The translations under genes and the position numbers were made by a program. The notes under the pieces are model-generated. The model saw nothing but the letters and a program-made list of their open reading frames with translations. It ran no database searches and was not told the origin of the DNA. DNA of 64,000 nt from Flavobacterium sp. (lineage in GTDB: Bacteria > Bacteroidota > Bacteroidia > Flavobacteriales > Flavobacteriaceae), in NCBI GenBank assembly GCA_029946065.1, contig JAQSDU010000007.1:124001-188000 (forward strand), written 5' to 3'. Each line of letters begins with the position of its first letter. Within the stretch, counting starts at the first letter, position 1. This document shows, piece by piece, positions 18,624-30,339 of the stretch.

Positions 18624-19064
18624 ATGGAAATTATATTAAAACAAGACGTTCAAAATGTAGGATTTAAAGATGACGTGGTTTCAGTAAAAGCTGGATACGG
18701 TCGTAATTTTTTAATCCCACAAGGATTTGCACATTTGGCAACACCTTCTGCAAAGAAAGTTTTAGCTGAAAACCTAAAGCAAAGAGCGCACAAAGAAGCT
18801 AAAGTAATCAACGATGCTAAAGCGCTGGCTGAAACTTTAAAAGCTATCGAAATTAAAATTGTTTCTAAAGCAGGTGGCGAAAAATTATTTGGTTCTGTAA
18901 CCAATATCGACATTGCTGAAGCTTTGGCTAAAGGAGGTCAAGAAATTGACAGAAAATTCATCACTAGCGGAATCGTTAAACGTACTGGTAAATATACTGC
19001 TAACGTTAGATTACACCGTGATGTAGTGGTTGAACTACCTTATGAAATCGTTGCTGAGAAATAA
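18624..19064 (+). CDS. rplI: 50S ribosomal protein L9
   Basis: A 146-residue L9: the N-terminal MEIILKQDVQNVGFKDDVVSVKAGYGRNFLIP globular domain, the long connecting helix (~42-75) and the C-terminal domain (EKLFGSVTNIDIAEAL, YTANVRLHRDVVVELPYEI). Normal length. Third gene of the operon, 64 nt after rpsR, followed by a terminator. Confidence 0.98.
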   Translation: MEIILKQDVQNVGFKDDVVSVKAGYGRNFLIPQGFAHLATPSAKKVLAENLKQRAHKEAKVINDAKALAETLKAIEIKIVSKAGGEKLFGSVTNIDIAEALAKGGQEIDRKFITSGIVKRTGKYTANVRLHRDVVVELPYEIVAEK

Positions 19065-19087
19065 TATTTTTCAAACACAAAAATATA

Positions 19088-19116
19088 AATCCTGACGAAA
19101 GTTGGGATTTTTTTTT
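19088..19116 (+). terminator. Terminator after rplI
   Basis: AATCC...GGATT stem with inner AC/GT pairing, followed by a run of nine T. Confidence 0.75.
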
Positions 19117-19120
19117 GACA

Positions 19121-19190
19121 AATTCTTAATTTTGTTTTAAAGTTTAAAGTTGGAAAACCCAACACCCAGAACCCAATACCCAAAACCTAA
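19121..19190. repeat. Heptad spacer array, 10 units
   Basis: Ten 7-nt units in unbroken register fill the space from the rplI terminator to the DUF6495 ATG at 19192. The motif drifts along the array from AATTCTT through GTTTAAA to AACCCAA, TACCCAA and AACCTAA. Confidence 0.85.
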
Positions 19191-19191
19191 A

Positions 19192-21740
<2,549 letters not shown>

Positions 21741-21750
21741 TTTACATACG

Positions 21751-21799
21751 GTAGATAGCAGTCGCCAGGATGCGATTGCAGCCTGCCATCTGCGGTCTG
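21751..21799. repeat. Heptad spacer array, 7 units
   Basis: Seven units in register (GCAGTCG, CAGCCTG, CCATCTG, CGGTCTG types) fill the convergent gap between ligA and the metallophosphatase gene. This array is less AT-rich than most. Confidence 0.65.
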
Positions 21800-21800
21800 A

Positions 21801-22721
21801 TTAAACAGTAATGCTTCTTGCCACATGCACCTTCGATTTATCACTATCAAAAGTAAAATCGATACGCCCCAAATTAATTCCGTAACAACCCACTTGGTTC
21901 ACCAAAACATCTGCGCCGTCAATGTTTTTAGCGATTGTTGGTTTGTCTAAAAAAGTATGTGTATGTCCGCCGATAATCAAATCGATATCTTTGGTTTTAG
22001 CCGCTAAAGTCAAATCACAAATTTTATCCGGCTCATTTTTATATTGATAACCAATATGAGAAAGGCAAATCACCAAATCACATTTTTGCTCATGTTTTAA
22101 AATCCGAGCCATGTCCTGACTTACAGCAACCGGATCGTGATAAACCGTTTCCTTATAATTTTTCTTGTCAACCAACCCTTGTAATTCGACTCCAAGCCCA
22201 AAAACGCCAACTTTAATCCCATTCTTATTAAAAATTTTATAAGGCTTCACGTGCGTGTCGAGAATGGTATTCTTAAAATCATAATTCGCAGAAACAAACG
22301 GGAAATTTGCATTGGGCAGTTGCTTGTAAAAACCCTCAATACCATTGTCAAAATCGTGGTTGCCCATCGTACAAAGATCATATTGCATCATGCTCATAAG
22401 CTTGAATTCGAGTTCGCCACCATAATAATTAAAGTAAGGTGTTCCCTGAAAAACATCGCCAGCATCGAGCAATAAAACGTTTGAAGTTTCTTTTCGAATG
22501 GTTTCAATTAATGATGCGCGCCTCGAAACTCCGCCCATATTTGGATTTTTAGGATCTGTTGCAGGAAATGGGTCAATGTGGCTGTGCACGTCGTTCGTAT
22601 GCAAAATGGTCATTTGTTTGACTTCACTTGCGCCAAAATCCATCCCAAAAATCGGAATATTAGGCAATGCCAAAAGTGCCGATGTTGCTGCTGTTTTTTG
22701 TATAAATGCTCTTCTTCTCAT
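21801..22721 (-). CDS. Metallophosphatase domain of a split 5'-nucleotidase
   Basis: A 306-residue calcineurin-like phosphoesterase matching the N-terminal domain of UshA-type 5'-nucleotidases: TILHTNDVHSHIDP (metal site), DAGDVFQGTPYFNYYGG, CTMGNHDFDNG and IIGGHTHTFL. The N-terminus MRRRAFIQKTAATSALLALP resembles a twin-arginine signal. The nucleotide-binding C-terminal domain is encoded by the upstream gene at 22872-23651, so the enzyme is probably a two-subunit periplasmic nucleotidase. Confidence 0.88.
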   Translation of the reverse strand: MRRRAFIQKTAATSALLALPNIPIFGMDFGASEVKQMTILHTNDVHSHIDPFPATDPKNPNMGGVSRRASLIETIRKETSNVLLLDAGDVFQGTPYFNYYGGELEFKLMSMMQYDLCTMGNHDFDNGIEGFYKQLPNANFPFVSANYDFKNTILDTHVKPYKIFNKNGIKVGVFGLGVELQGLVDKKNYKETVYHDPVAVSQDMARILKHEQKCDLVICLSHIGYQYKNEPDKICDLTLAAKTKDIDLIIGGHTHTFLDKPTIAKNIDGADVLVNQVGCYGINLGRIDFTFDSDKSKVHVARSITV

Positions 22722-22767
22722 AAGATATTTGCCACGAAGGCGCTATGTCACAAAGTTGTTTTTTTTT

Positions 22768-22848
22768 GAAGCTGTTTCCCGCTTTCCACTATATCTTTTA
22801 CTGCCTAAAGAAGGCAGCAAAAGGATGACCGTTGCAATCGGGGCTAGG
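22768..22848 (+). repeat. Structured ~80-nt repeat, copy 2
   Basis: Same design as the copy at 13934: hairpin CTGCC/GGCAG within TTTT/AAAA, ATC/GAT with an unpaired G, and outer CCCG/CGGG. It lies in the 150-nt gap between the two halves of the split nucleotidase, antisense to their direction. Confidence 0.8.
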
Positions 22849-22871
22849 ACATCCGTTTTCAATTACATTAA

Positions 22872-23651
22872 TTATTCAACGATGATGCGCTTGTCATCGA
22901 TCAACGGAACAATTTTTACTTCCTTAAAATAATCAATCAAAATGTTCCTTAATTTATACTCCATGTCAAATGTGCCGACATTCTTCTTAAAAAAAACCAT
23001 GTTATCGCCGCCATTAGATAAATAATCGGAAGTACCAACATAATAAGTTTTCTCCATTTCTAGAGGATTTCCATTGACCAGGATATTTTTCGACAGCCCG
23101 TTTTTGTCAATCGTAAAAGTCATACCCGATAACGGATGCGGCTTTTTGTCTTTAATCATAAAATCGGCAATTTCTTTGATTTGTTCGCCTTTTAAAGCAA
23201 TTACAATCAAGCTGTTTTCAAAAGGCATGATTTCAAAAGCGGTACGAATCGTAACGTCGCCTTTCGGGATTATCGCACGAATGCCACCGTGGTTCAGTAA
23301 GCAAATATCAATGTGCTTATTTTGTCTTTTTACAAAAACCGAATCGCCTTTTTTCAAAGTTACATCGGCCATTAAATTGCCAATCGTGGTTTGCCATTCG
23401 CCTTTGAATTTATCCAATGTTTCTGGCGCATAAGCCAAAACAGTGTTGAGGTCGCCGTCAAGTTTGTCGCGATACGGTTTTACAAAATCTTCAATTGCAG
23501 GTGTTTGTGCATTTTTGTTGGTGATACCAATTTGCTTTGCGTTGACTTTTGTGACCGTATATTGCTGGATTCCACATCCTGTTAAAACCAAAAATGTTAA
23601 GAATAAAACAAAATGATGCAATAAAACGTTATACTTTTTTAGATTTACCAT
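22872..23651 (-). CDS. 5'-nucleotidase C-terminal domain lipoprotein
   Basis: A 259-residue protein with a lipoprotein signal (LTFLVLTGCGIQQ). A single 5'-nucleotidase C-terminal domain follows: GNLMADVTLK, CLLNHGGIRAIIPKGDVTIRTAFEIMPFENSLIVIALKG, and the nucleotide-stacking region YYVGTSDYLSNGGDNMVFF. It lacks the metallophosphatase domain, which is the next gene downstream in the same direction. Inference: the pair is UshA split into two polypeptides. Confidence 0.88.
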   Translation of the reverse strand: MVNLKKYNVLLHHFVLFLTFLVLTGCGIQQYTVTKVNAKQIGITNKNAQTPAIEDFVKPYRDKLDGDLNTVLAYAPETLDKFKGEWQTTIGNLMADVTLKKGDSVFVKRQNKHIDICLLNHGGIRAIIPKGDVTIRTAFEIMPFENSLIVIALKGEQIKEIADFMIKDKKPHPLSGMTFTIDKNGLSKNILVNGNPLEMEKTYYVGTSDYLSNGGDNMVFFKKNVGTFDMEYKLRNILIDYFKEVKIVPLIDDKRIIVE

Positions 23652-23672
23652 CGCAAATGCGTCGATTTTAAT

Positions 23673-23680
23673 TAAATTTG
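23673..23680 (+). promoter_or_regulatory. -7 box for the DUF6913-dapA unit
   Basis: TAAATTTG matches TAnnTTTG 18 nt before the ATG at 23699. No clear -33 TTG. Confidence 0.5.
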
Positions 23681-23698
23681 TAATCCAGTAAAAGTACT

Positions 23699-24217
23699 AT
23701 GTTTCTGAAATTTTTTAAAGATTTTTTCTTAAAAAGAAAGTTAAAAAAAAGTCTGTCCAATGTTAAGAATGAATTTTCTAACGAAAGCATCAGGACAGTT
23801 GGGATTTTAATCGATGAAAGCTATTTTACCGAAACTGAAAATCTTATAAATGAACTCGTTACCAACGGAATTCACGAAGCCGATATTACACTTTTAGCCT
23901 ATCGCGATACGGTCAAAAAGAACGAAATTTTCGTAAATACAACCTTCAGTATAAAAGATATAAGTTGGGATGCTGAAATCATAAACGCCGATGTAAAAGC
24001 TTTTATGAATGTGAATTTCGATTTGCTCATTAACTATTATGATGTCGAAAAAGCTGCTTTGCTATTGGTAAGTTGTACAACGAAAGCTGGTTTTAAAGTT
24101 GGTTTTTCGACCATAGACAAAAGGCTGAACCATTTCATGATCAGTACAATTGCTGAAAATTATAAGATTTTTACTGACGAACTATTCAGATACCTCAAAA
24201 TTTTAAACAAAATATAA
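23699..24217 (+). CDS. DUF6913 family protein
   Basis: A 172-residue soluble protein with a basic N-terminal helix ([20 protein letters not shown]) and a Rossmann-like remainder ([52 protein letters not shown]). I recognise it as the DUF6913 family, which typically lies upstream of dapA in Flavobacteriia. It is 1 nt from dapA, implying co-translation. Function unknown. Confidence 0.82.
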   Translation: MFLKFFKDFFLKRKLKKSLSNVKNEFSNESIRTVGILIDESYFTETENLINELVTNGIHEADITLLAYRDTVKKNEIFVNTTFSIKDISWDAEIINADVKAFMNVNFDLLINYYDVEKAALLLVSCTTKAGFKVGFSTIDKRLNHFMISTIAENYKIFTDELFRYLKILNKI

Positions 24218-24218
24218 T

Positions 24219-25100
24219 ATGCCATCATTTTTCGGAACTGGAATCGCACTCGTGACGCCCTTCAAAAAAGATTTTTCTGTTGATACAGAAGCCTTAACAA
24301 AAATCGTAAATTTTGTCATCGATGGCGGAGTTGAATATTTGGTGGTTTTAGGCACTACTGGTGAACCGGCAACGCTAACTCATGCTGAAAAGGAACTGGT
24401 TATAGCAACCATTGTAAAAGCGAACAATAATAGGCTGCCTTTGGTTTTAGGCGTTGGTAGTAACAATACTGCGCAAGTTGTCGAAGAATTAAAAACCCGC
24501 GATTTCACTCATTTTTCGGCGGTATTATCTGTCTCGCCTTATTATAACAAACCAACCCAGGAAGGTATCTATCAGCATTTTAAGGCCGTTGCGGAAGCTT
24601 CGCCTTTGCCTGTAATTTTATACAATGTTCCGGGAAGAACTGCTAGCAATATGTTGCCGTCAACAATTATCCGTTTGGCGAATGATTTTAAAAATATTAT
24701 TGGTGTAAAAGAAGCAGCAGGCGATATGGTTCAAGCCATGAAATTGATCCAGAACAAGCCAAAAGATTTTCTTGTTATTTCTGGCGATGATATGGTCACG
24801 CTTCCAATTGTCTTGGCAGGTGGAGCGGGCGTAATTTCTGTAATTGGCGAAGGTTTTCCAAAAGAATTTTCAGAAATGGTGCGCCTGGGCTTGGCTAAAA
24901 AAGTGGATGAAGCTTATGCTTTACATTACAAAATAGCCGATTCCATTGATATGATTTTTGAACAAGGCAATCCTGCTGGCGTCAAGGAAATTCATAAAGT
25001 TTTAGGCCTATCGGAGCATACAGTCAGGCTGCCATTGGTTGCTGTAGATGAAGATTTGGCGGGAAGAATTGCTGAATTTGTAAAAAAAATCCAGAATTAA
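24219..25100 (+). CDS. dapA: 4-hydroxy-tetrahydrodipicolinate synthase
   Basis: A 293-residue DapA of the lysine/diaminopimelate pathway, condensing pyruvate with aspartate semialdehyde. Motifs are GTTGEPATL (substrate loop), [12 protein letters not shown] with the catalytic Tyr, and the Schiff-base Lys in [10 protein letters not shown]. Full family length. Follows DUF6913 directly. Confidence 0.97.
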   Translation: MPSFFGTGIALVTPFKKDFSVDTEALTKIVNFVIDGGVEYLVVLGTTGEPATLTHAEKELVIATIVKANNNRLPLVLGVGSNNTAQVVEELKTRDFTHFSAVLSVSPYYNKPTQEGIYQHFKAVAEASPLPVILYNVPGRTASNMLPSTIIRLANDFKNIIGVKEAAGDMVQAMKLIQNKPKDFLVISGDDMVTLPIVLAGGAGVISVIGEGFPKEFSEMVRLGLAKKVDEAYALHYKIADSIDMIFEQGNPAGVKEIHKVLGLSEHTVRLPLVAVDEDLAGRIAEFVKKIQN

Positions 25101-25272
25101 GATTGCAAGTGAAAAATGAGCTATTAAGTAATTGATTAGCATTAAGGCATTATCTTAATGGTTTGGGTTTTTCTTTAATAATATTTTATTTTTTCCGGAA
25201 TAGAAATTTTAGCAATATTTTAGGAACTTATATCTGTTTTAAGCCCTTTATTTACAACAGAAAAAAAATGTT
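25101..25272. other. Spacer after dapA
   Basis: AT-rich, no gene seen. It contains a weak hairpin at 25139-25159 (CATTAAG/CTTAATG) that may end the dapA transcript, without a clean U-tract. Confidence 0.4.
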
Positions 25273-25301
25273 TTGTAGTCTGCAATTAATGACTAAATTT
25301 G
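25273..25301 (+). promoter_or_regulatory. Promoter of the bamD operon
   Basis: TTG at 25273-25275, an 18-nt spacer, then TAAATTTG at 25294-25301. The predicted start falls at the beginning of the hairpin described next. Confidence 0.7.
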
Positions 25302-25327
25302 CTCCCGTGATTTCGGGAGGTTTTTTT
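25302..25327 (+). terminator. Terminator-like hairpin in the bamD leader
   Basis: CTCCCG at 25303-25308 and CGGGAG at 25314-25319 form a perfect 6-bp stem with a 6-nt loop, followed by G and seven T. It lies between the promoter's -7 box and the bamD ATG at 25369, so it may attenuate the operon or terminate upstream readthrough. Confidence 0.6.
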
Positions 25328-25368
25328 GAAATGTAATGGCCTTGAAATTATCAAAATCCAATAATAAA

Positions 25369-26163
25369 ATGAATAGAATTTTCGCCTTATTGCTTGTCCT
25401 TGTTGTATTTAGTGCATGCAGCCCATACCAAAAAGCACTTAAATCGGAAGATGTAGGTTTGAAATTTGATGTGGCAACCAAAATGTATGAAAAAGGCAAA
25501 TACACCAAAGCAATAAGACTTTTCGAGCAAATTGCGCCAGCCTATCGTGGCAAGCCACAAGCCGAGAAGATGTTTTATATGTATTCGAAATCATTTTATG
25601 CCACGAAACAATACTATTCTGCAGGATATCAATTTGAAAGCTTCGCATCCAGCTATCCGAAAAGTGAAAAAATTGAAGAAGCGTCGTTTTTAGGTGCGAA
25701 AAGTTATTCTTTTCTGTCCCCAAGGTATAGTCTTGATCAGGTAGATACTTATAAGGCGATAGACAAATTGCAGTCATTTATTGATAATTACCCGAATTCA
25801 CAGTATATGGCAGAGGCCAATGCGCTTGCAAAAGGGATGAGGGAAAAACTTGAAAAGAAAGCTTTTGAAATCGCAAAACAATACAATACCATCATGGATT
25901 ATCCATCGGCATTAGTGGCTTTTGATAATTTCATCGCAGATTTTCCAGGAACGCCATATAAGGAAGAAGCACTGTTTTACCGTTTAGATTCGGCTTATAA
26001 ATTGGCCGTCAACAGTATTCAATCAAAAATGCAGGAAAGGCTTACTATTGCAAAAGTTGCCTATAATAACCTTATAAAATTTAAGGCAGATACAAAATAT
26101 AAAGCGCAGGCAGACGAAATGCTTGCCAAAATTGATACAGATTTAAAACAAAATACTAAATAA
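25369..26163 (+). CDS. bamD: Outer membrane assembly lipoprotein BamD
   Basis: A 264-residue lipoprotein (MNRIFALLLVLVVFSACSPYQKALKS, lipobox FSAC) made of TPR repeats: KYTKAIRLFEQIAP, YYSAGYQFESFASSYPKSEK and SALVAFDNFIADFPGTPYKEEA. BamD works with BamA to insert beta-barrel proteins in the outer membrane. The ATG at 25369 is chosen over an ORF extension from 25336 because it places the signal peptide at the N-terminus. First gene of bamD-rpoZ-coaBC-porD-recN. Confidence 0.93.
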   Translation: MNRIFALLLVLVVFSACSPYQKALKSEDVGLKFDVATKMYEKGKYTKAIRLFEQIAPAYRGKPQAEKMFYMYSKSFYATKQYYSAGYQFESFASSYPKSEKIEEASFLGAKSYSFLSPRYSLDQVDTYKAIDKLQSFIDNYPNSQYMAEANALAKGMREKLEKKAFEIAKQYNTIMDYPSALVAFDNFIADFPGTPYKEEALFYRLDSAYKLAVNSIQSKMQERLTIAKVAYNNLIKFKADTKYKAQADEMLAKIDTDLKQNTK

Positions 26164-26169
26164 AAAGTC

Positions 26170-26487
26170 ATGGATTTAAAGAAGACGAATGCACCGGTTA
26201 ACACAATCACTTACAACAAAACCGTAATTGAAGAGCCAACCGGCAATGTATATGAGGCAATCACGATTATGGCTAAAAGAGCAAACCAAATCAATTCTGA
26301 AATTAAGAAAGAATTGACAGAAAAACTGGAAGAATTTGCGACATACAATGACAGTCTTGAAGAGATTTTTGAAAATAAAGAACAAATAGAAGTTTCTAAA
26401 TTCTATGAAAAATTGCCAAAACCACACGCATTGGCAGTTCAGGAATGGTTAGACAATAAAATCTATCACAGAGACGCTACAAAATAA
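26170..26487 (+). CDS. rpoZ: DNA-directed RNA polymerase omega subunit (Bacteroidota type)
   Basis: A 105-residue protein: MDLKKTNAPVNTITYNKTVIEEPTGNVYEAITIMAKRANQIN, the omega-like helix, then a longer acidic tail than in Proteobacteria. It sits 6 nt after bamD and 7 nt before coaBC, the usual Bacteroidota order. Structural subunit of RNA polymerase. Confidence 0.88.
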   Translation: MDLKKTNAPVNTITYNKTVIEEPTGNVYEAITIMAKRANQINSEIKKELTEKLEEFATYNDSLEEIFENKEQIEVSKFYEKLPKPHALAVQEWLDNKIYHRDATK

Positions 26488-26494
26488 GAACTAT

Positions 26495-27703
26495 ATGTCA
26501 GTTTTAAGCGGAAAAAAAATATTGCTGGGAGTTTCTGGTGGAATTGCCGCATACAAGACTGCAACATTAGTTAGACTTTTCATAAAAGCAGGCGCACATG
26601 TACAAGTGATCATGACGCCTGCTTCTAAGGATTTTGTAACACCGCTTACATTGTCCACACTCTCCAAAAACCCAGTACATTCCTCTTTTTATAATGAAGA
26701 CGATGAGAATGCTGTCTGGAACAACCACGTCGATTTAGGGCTTTGGGCCGATTTGATGATTATCGCGCCGGCAACCGCCAATACGATGTCAAAAATGGCC
26801 AATGGCAATTGTGACAATCTTTTGTTAGCGACTTATTTATCGGCGAAATGTCCAGTTTATTTTGCTCCGGCAATGGACTTGGATATGTACAAACATCCGT
26901 CAACTTTGGCGAGTTTTAACGCATTAAAAAGCTTTGGAAATATTATTATTCCTGCTGAAAGCGGTGAATTGGCTAGTGGACTTTCAGGCGAAGGAAGAAT
27001 GGCGGAACCCGAAAATATCATGGCTTTCCTCGAAGCTGATATCGAAAGCCAATTGCCCTTAAAAGGAAAAAAAATTCTAATTACTGCTGGACCGACATAC
27101 GAAGCAATAGATCCCGTGCGTTTTATAGGAAATCATTCGTCTGGAATAATGGGATATGACATCGCTGAAAGAGCTGCAGCACTTGGAGCTTCCGTAGTTT
27201 TGATTTCAGGCCCGACACATTTGAAAACAGATAAGTCATCCATTGCGGTGGTTAATGTTACGTCGGCGTTGGAAATGTATGAAGCTTGTCACGCGCATTA
27301 CGCATCATCAGATGTTGCAATCGCCGCCGCCGCCGTAGCCGATTACCGACCAAAAAATGTAGCAGAACAAAAAATAAAAAAAACATCTGCCGAATTCACA
27401 ATTGAGCTTGAAAAAACAAAAGATATATTGGCATCGCTTGGCGAAATCAAGCAAAAGCAGTTCCTGATCGGATTTGCACTTGAGACGGAGAACGAAATTG
27501 AAAACGCGAAATTGAAAATCCAGAAAAAAAACTTAGATTTGATAGTGCTCAATTCACTTCAAGATGCGGGTGCAGGTTTCGGAAAGCCAACCAATAAAAT
27601 TACTTTCATTGACAACAATTTTAATATTGAGCCGATGGAATTAAAATCAAAAAAAGAAGTGGCGGTGGATATTTTAAATAAAGTAATCAATCATTATGCA
27701 TAA
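26495..27703 (+). CDS. coaBC: Bifunctional phosphopantothenoylcysteine decarboxylase/synthase
   Basis: A 402-residue CoA-biosynthesis enzyme. The CoaC half (flavoprotein, ~1-180) shows LLGVSGGIAAYK, the active-site His in NNHVDLGLWADLMIIAPATANT and PAMDLDMY. The CoaB half (~185-402) shows ITAGPTYEAIDPVRFIGNHSSG and AAAVADYRPK. The last 8 nt overlap the porD-like gene, indicating coupling. Confidence 0.97.
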   Translation: MSVLSGKKILLGVSGGIAAYKTATLVRLFIKAGAHVQVIMTPASKDFVTPLTLSTLSKNPVHSSFYNEDDENAVWNNHVDLGLWADLMIIAPATANTMSKMANGNCDNLLLATYLSAKCPVYFAPAMDLDMYKHPSTLASFNALKSFGNIIIPAESGELASGLSGEGRMAEPENIMAFLEADIESQLPLKGKKILITAGPTYEAIDPVRFIGNHSSGIMGYDIAERAAALGASVVLISGPTHLKTDKSSIAVVNVTSALEMYEACHAHYASSDVAIAAAAVADYRPKNVAEQKIKKTSAEFTIELEKTKDILASLGEIKQKQFLIGFALETENEIENAKLKIQKKNLDLIVLNSLQDAGAGFGKPTNKITFIDNNFNIEPMELKSKKEVAVDILNKVINHYA

Positions 27704-28583
27704 AATACTGGTATTCTTATTGTTAATGTTTTTCGGAATGGTGCAAGGCCAAGAACTCAATTGTACTGTTCAGGTTAATGCCGACCAGATAACAACAACG
27801 AATAGGCAGGTTTTCAAGACTCTTGAAAAATCTCTGAATGAATTCGTGAACAAAACCAAATGGACAGAGCAGACCTACAAATCGAAAGAACGTATTGAAT
27901 GTTCTATGTTTATTACCGTTTCTTCCTATAGTTCAGACCAGTTCGTAGCTACTATACAAGTGCAGTCTTCCCGCCCAAGTTATAATTCTACGTATTCTTC
28001 TCCGGTATTTAATTTTAATGATAAGGATTTCTCTTTTCGTTATACAGAATTCGAAAATCTTTTCTTTGATCCGAATACTTTCGATTCCAATCTTGTTTCC
28101 GTGCTTGCATTTTATAGCTATATAATTATTGGCATGGATGCTGATACTTTTTCTCCACAAGGCGGTACCGATTATTATACACAGGCACAAGCCGTTGCCA
28201 GTACAGCACAACAAGGAGGTTTTAAAGGATGGAGTCAAATTGACGGCAATCAAAACAGGTATTTCCTGATTAATGATTTGATCTCTAATACGTTTGCGCC
28301 AATCCGTGATGCAATGTATTCTTATCATTCTGAAGGATTAGACGTGATGAGCGACAATCTCAAGGATGGAAAACAAAAAATAAAAGACGCCATTATGAAT
28401 CTAGATAAAGTTTATGCTTTAAGACCAAATGCGTTCCTGACAAGGGTATTTTTTGATGCAAAAGCCGACGAAATTGTATCGATTTTTTCTGGCGGTCCGG
28501 CGGTTGATATTGCTGATTTGGTTCAAGAACTTGGCAAACTTTCACCAATAAACAGTTCCAAATGGTCGGCGGTAAAGCTTTAG
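27696..28583 (+). CDS. porD: DUF4835 protein, PorD-like T9SS component
   Basis: A 295-residue exported protein (MHKILVFLLLMFFGMVQGQ signal peptide). Its DUF4835 core includes LNCTVQVNADQITTTNRQVFKTLEKSLNEFVNKTKWT and GGFKGWSQIDGNQNRYFLINDL. Databases name this family PorD and tie it to type IX secretion; I give that link as established naming, not as something visible in sequence. Overlaps coaBC by 8 nt and precedes recN by 45 nt. Confidence 0.82.
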   Translation: MHKILVFLLLMFFGMVQGQELNCTVQVNADQITTTNRQVFKTLEKSLNEFVNKTKWTEQTYKSKERIECSMFITVSSYSSDQFVATIQVQSSRPSYNSTYSSPVFNFNDKDFSFRYTEFENLFFDPNTFDSNLVSVLAFYSYIIIGMDADTFSPQGGTDYYTQAQAVASTAQQGGFKGWSQIDGNQNRYFLINDLISNTFAPIRDAMYSYHSEGLDVMSDNLKDGKQKIKDAIMNLDKVYALRPNAFLTRVFFDAKADEIVSIFSGGPAVDIADLVQELGKLSPINSSKWSAVKL

Positions 28584-28628
28584 GATTTTTTTCCTAAATT
28601 GCCTTAATATTGAACCAAAAAAACCACC

Positions 28629-30281
28629 ATGCTCACTTCTCTGTCTATCAAGAACTTCGCGCTGATTGAAAAATTATCTATTGATTTTTCCAGCGGCTTT
28701 TCTATTATTACGGGTGAAACCGGTGCGGGAAAATCTATTCTTTTAGGGGCATTGGGATTGGTTTTGGGGAAAAGAGCCGATTTGTCTTCATTAAAACATA
28801 AAGAGGAAAAGTGTGTGATTGAGGCACATTTTCATATAGCATCTTATCATCTTAAATCTTTTTTTGAATTGAATAATCTTGATTATGAAGATATTACCAT
28901 TCTTCGTCGAGAAATTCTACCCTCTGGAAAATCACGCGCTTTTATCAATGACAGTCCGGTAAATCTGACCGAATTGCAAGATTTAGGTTTGTTTTTAATA
29001 GATATACATTCGCAACACCAAACACAAGAGCTTTCCGACGAAAAAATTCAGTTTGAAATTATTGATGCAATTGCCAAAAACCAACAAAATGTGATGGCAT
29101 TTGAGTCACTTTTGCGAAAGCTGAAAACAGACAAAAGTGAATTGGAGACGTTGCGTTCTGATTTAAAGGAAGCTCGAAAAGAACAAGATTATAACGCTTT
29201 TTTGTATGAGGAGCTCGAAGCGGCAAAACTCATTTCAGACGCACAAGAAATGCTTGAAAGTACCTACGAACAACTCAATAATGTTGAATTTATAAAGGAA
29301 ACTTTAGGCAAATCATTGGCTTTTGCTGATGCCGAACAATTTGGTGTTTTGCATCATCTGAAGGAAATCAAAGCTTCTTTACAAAAAATCGCGTCTGTTT
29401 CTTCGGGATTTTTAACTTTATCAGAACGTGTAAACAGCGTGTTGATTGAATTTGACGATATTGTGTCAGAATTGAACGGCATCAGCGAAAAACTAATTGA
29501 TGATCCAGCACAATTGGAATTGGTAAACAACCAACTGCAAACGATTTATAATTTGCAGAAAAAGCATCAGGTTACTTCGATTGATGAATTATTGCAAATA
29601 CAAACGGAACTCGAAAACAAAGTCGTTTCTGCCGAAAACCTGGAAATCGCCATAAAAGCTATTGAAAATAAGATTGCCGAAAAGCAAGTGGAATTGGATG
29701 AAAAAGCTTCGATAATCAGTAAAAATCGTTTGGAAGCCATTCCGGTTTTGTCGGAAAAATTGGTTGGTATTTTATCAGAATTAGGCATGCCAAATGTGCG
29801 TTTTAATATCGAGTTACAAGCTGTAGAAAATTATTTTCCTAACGGAAAGGACGAAGTTAAATTCTTGTTTTCTGCCAATAAGGGAACTGATTTCGGATTA
29901 CTGAAAAAAGTGGCTTCTGGTGGAGAAATGTCACGGATTATGTTGGCAGTAAAAGCTATTTTATCACAATATTCAAAATTGCCTACTATTATTTTTGATG
30001 AAATCGATACGGGTGTTTCTGGCGAGATAGCTAATAAAATGGCTGGAATTATGAAAACGATGAGCAGTGATATGCAGGTTTTTGCGATTACGCATTTACC
30101 TCAAATTGCCGCAAAAGGTGATGAGCATTTCAAGGTTTTCAAATCGGTTACGGGCGAACAAACGCAATCGGAACTCAAACTTTTATCTAAAGATGAGCGG
30201 GTTTCTGAGATTGCCGAAATGCTCTCGGGAAAGAACATTTCCGACTCCGCCATAAATCACGCAAAGGCCTTGTTGAACTAA
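28629..30281 (+). CDS. recN: DNA repair protein RecN
   Basis: A 550-residue SMC-like ATPase for double-strand break repair. Motifs are the N-terminal Walker A (GETGAGKSILLGALGL), IDIHSQHQTQEL, two coiled-coil arms (~150-370), the ABC signature GGEMSRIMLAVK and Walker B IIFDEIDTGVSG. Full length. Last gene of the bamD operon. Confidence 0.96.
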   Translation: MLTSLSIKNFALIEKLSIDFSSGFSIITGETGAGKSILLGALGLVLGKRADLSSLKHKEEKCVIEAHFHIASYHLKSFFELNNLDYEDITILRREILPSGKSRAFINDSPVNLTELQDLGLFLIDIHSQHQTQELSDEKIQFEIIDAIAKNQQNVMAFESLLRKLKTDKSELETLRSDLKEARKEQDYNAFLYEELEAAKLISDAQEMLESTYEQLNNVEFIKETLGKSLAFADAEQFGVLHHLKEIKASLQKIASVSSGFLTLSERVNSVLIEFDDIVSELNGISEKLIDDPAQLELVNNQLQTIYNLQKKHQVTSIDELLQIQTELENKVVSAENLEIAIKAIENKIAEKQVELDEKASIISKNRLEAIPVLSEKLVGILSELGMPNVRFNIELQAVENYFPNGKDEVKFLFSANKGTDFGLLKKVASGGEMSRIMLAVKAILSQYSKLPTIIFDEIDTGVSGEIANKMAGIMKTMSSDMQVFAITHLPQIAAKGDEHFKVFKSVTGEQTQSELKLLSKDERVSEIAEMLSGKNISDSAINHAKALLN

Positions 30282-30339
30282 AAAAACGGCTATCTTTGTA
30301 GTAAGAAATTCGTTTTACCCAAAATAAAAAAACAAATTT

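Noticed and set aside
25101..25368. Small gene or riboswitch between dapA and bamD (lysine riboswitch considered)
   Set aside because: No frame with a start of useful length, and none of the conserved lysine-riboswitch blocks; only a promoter and hairpins are supportable.
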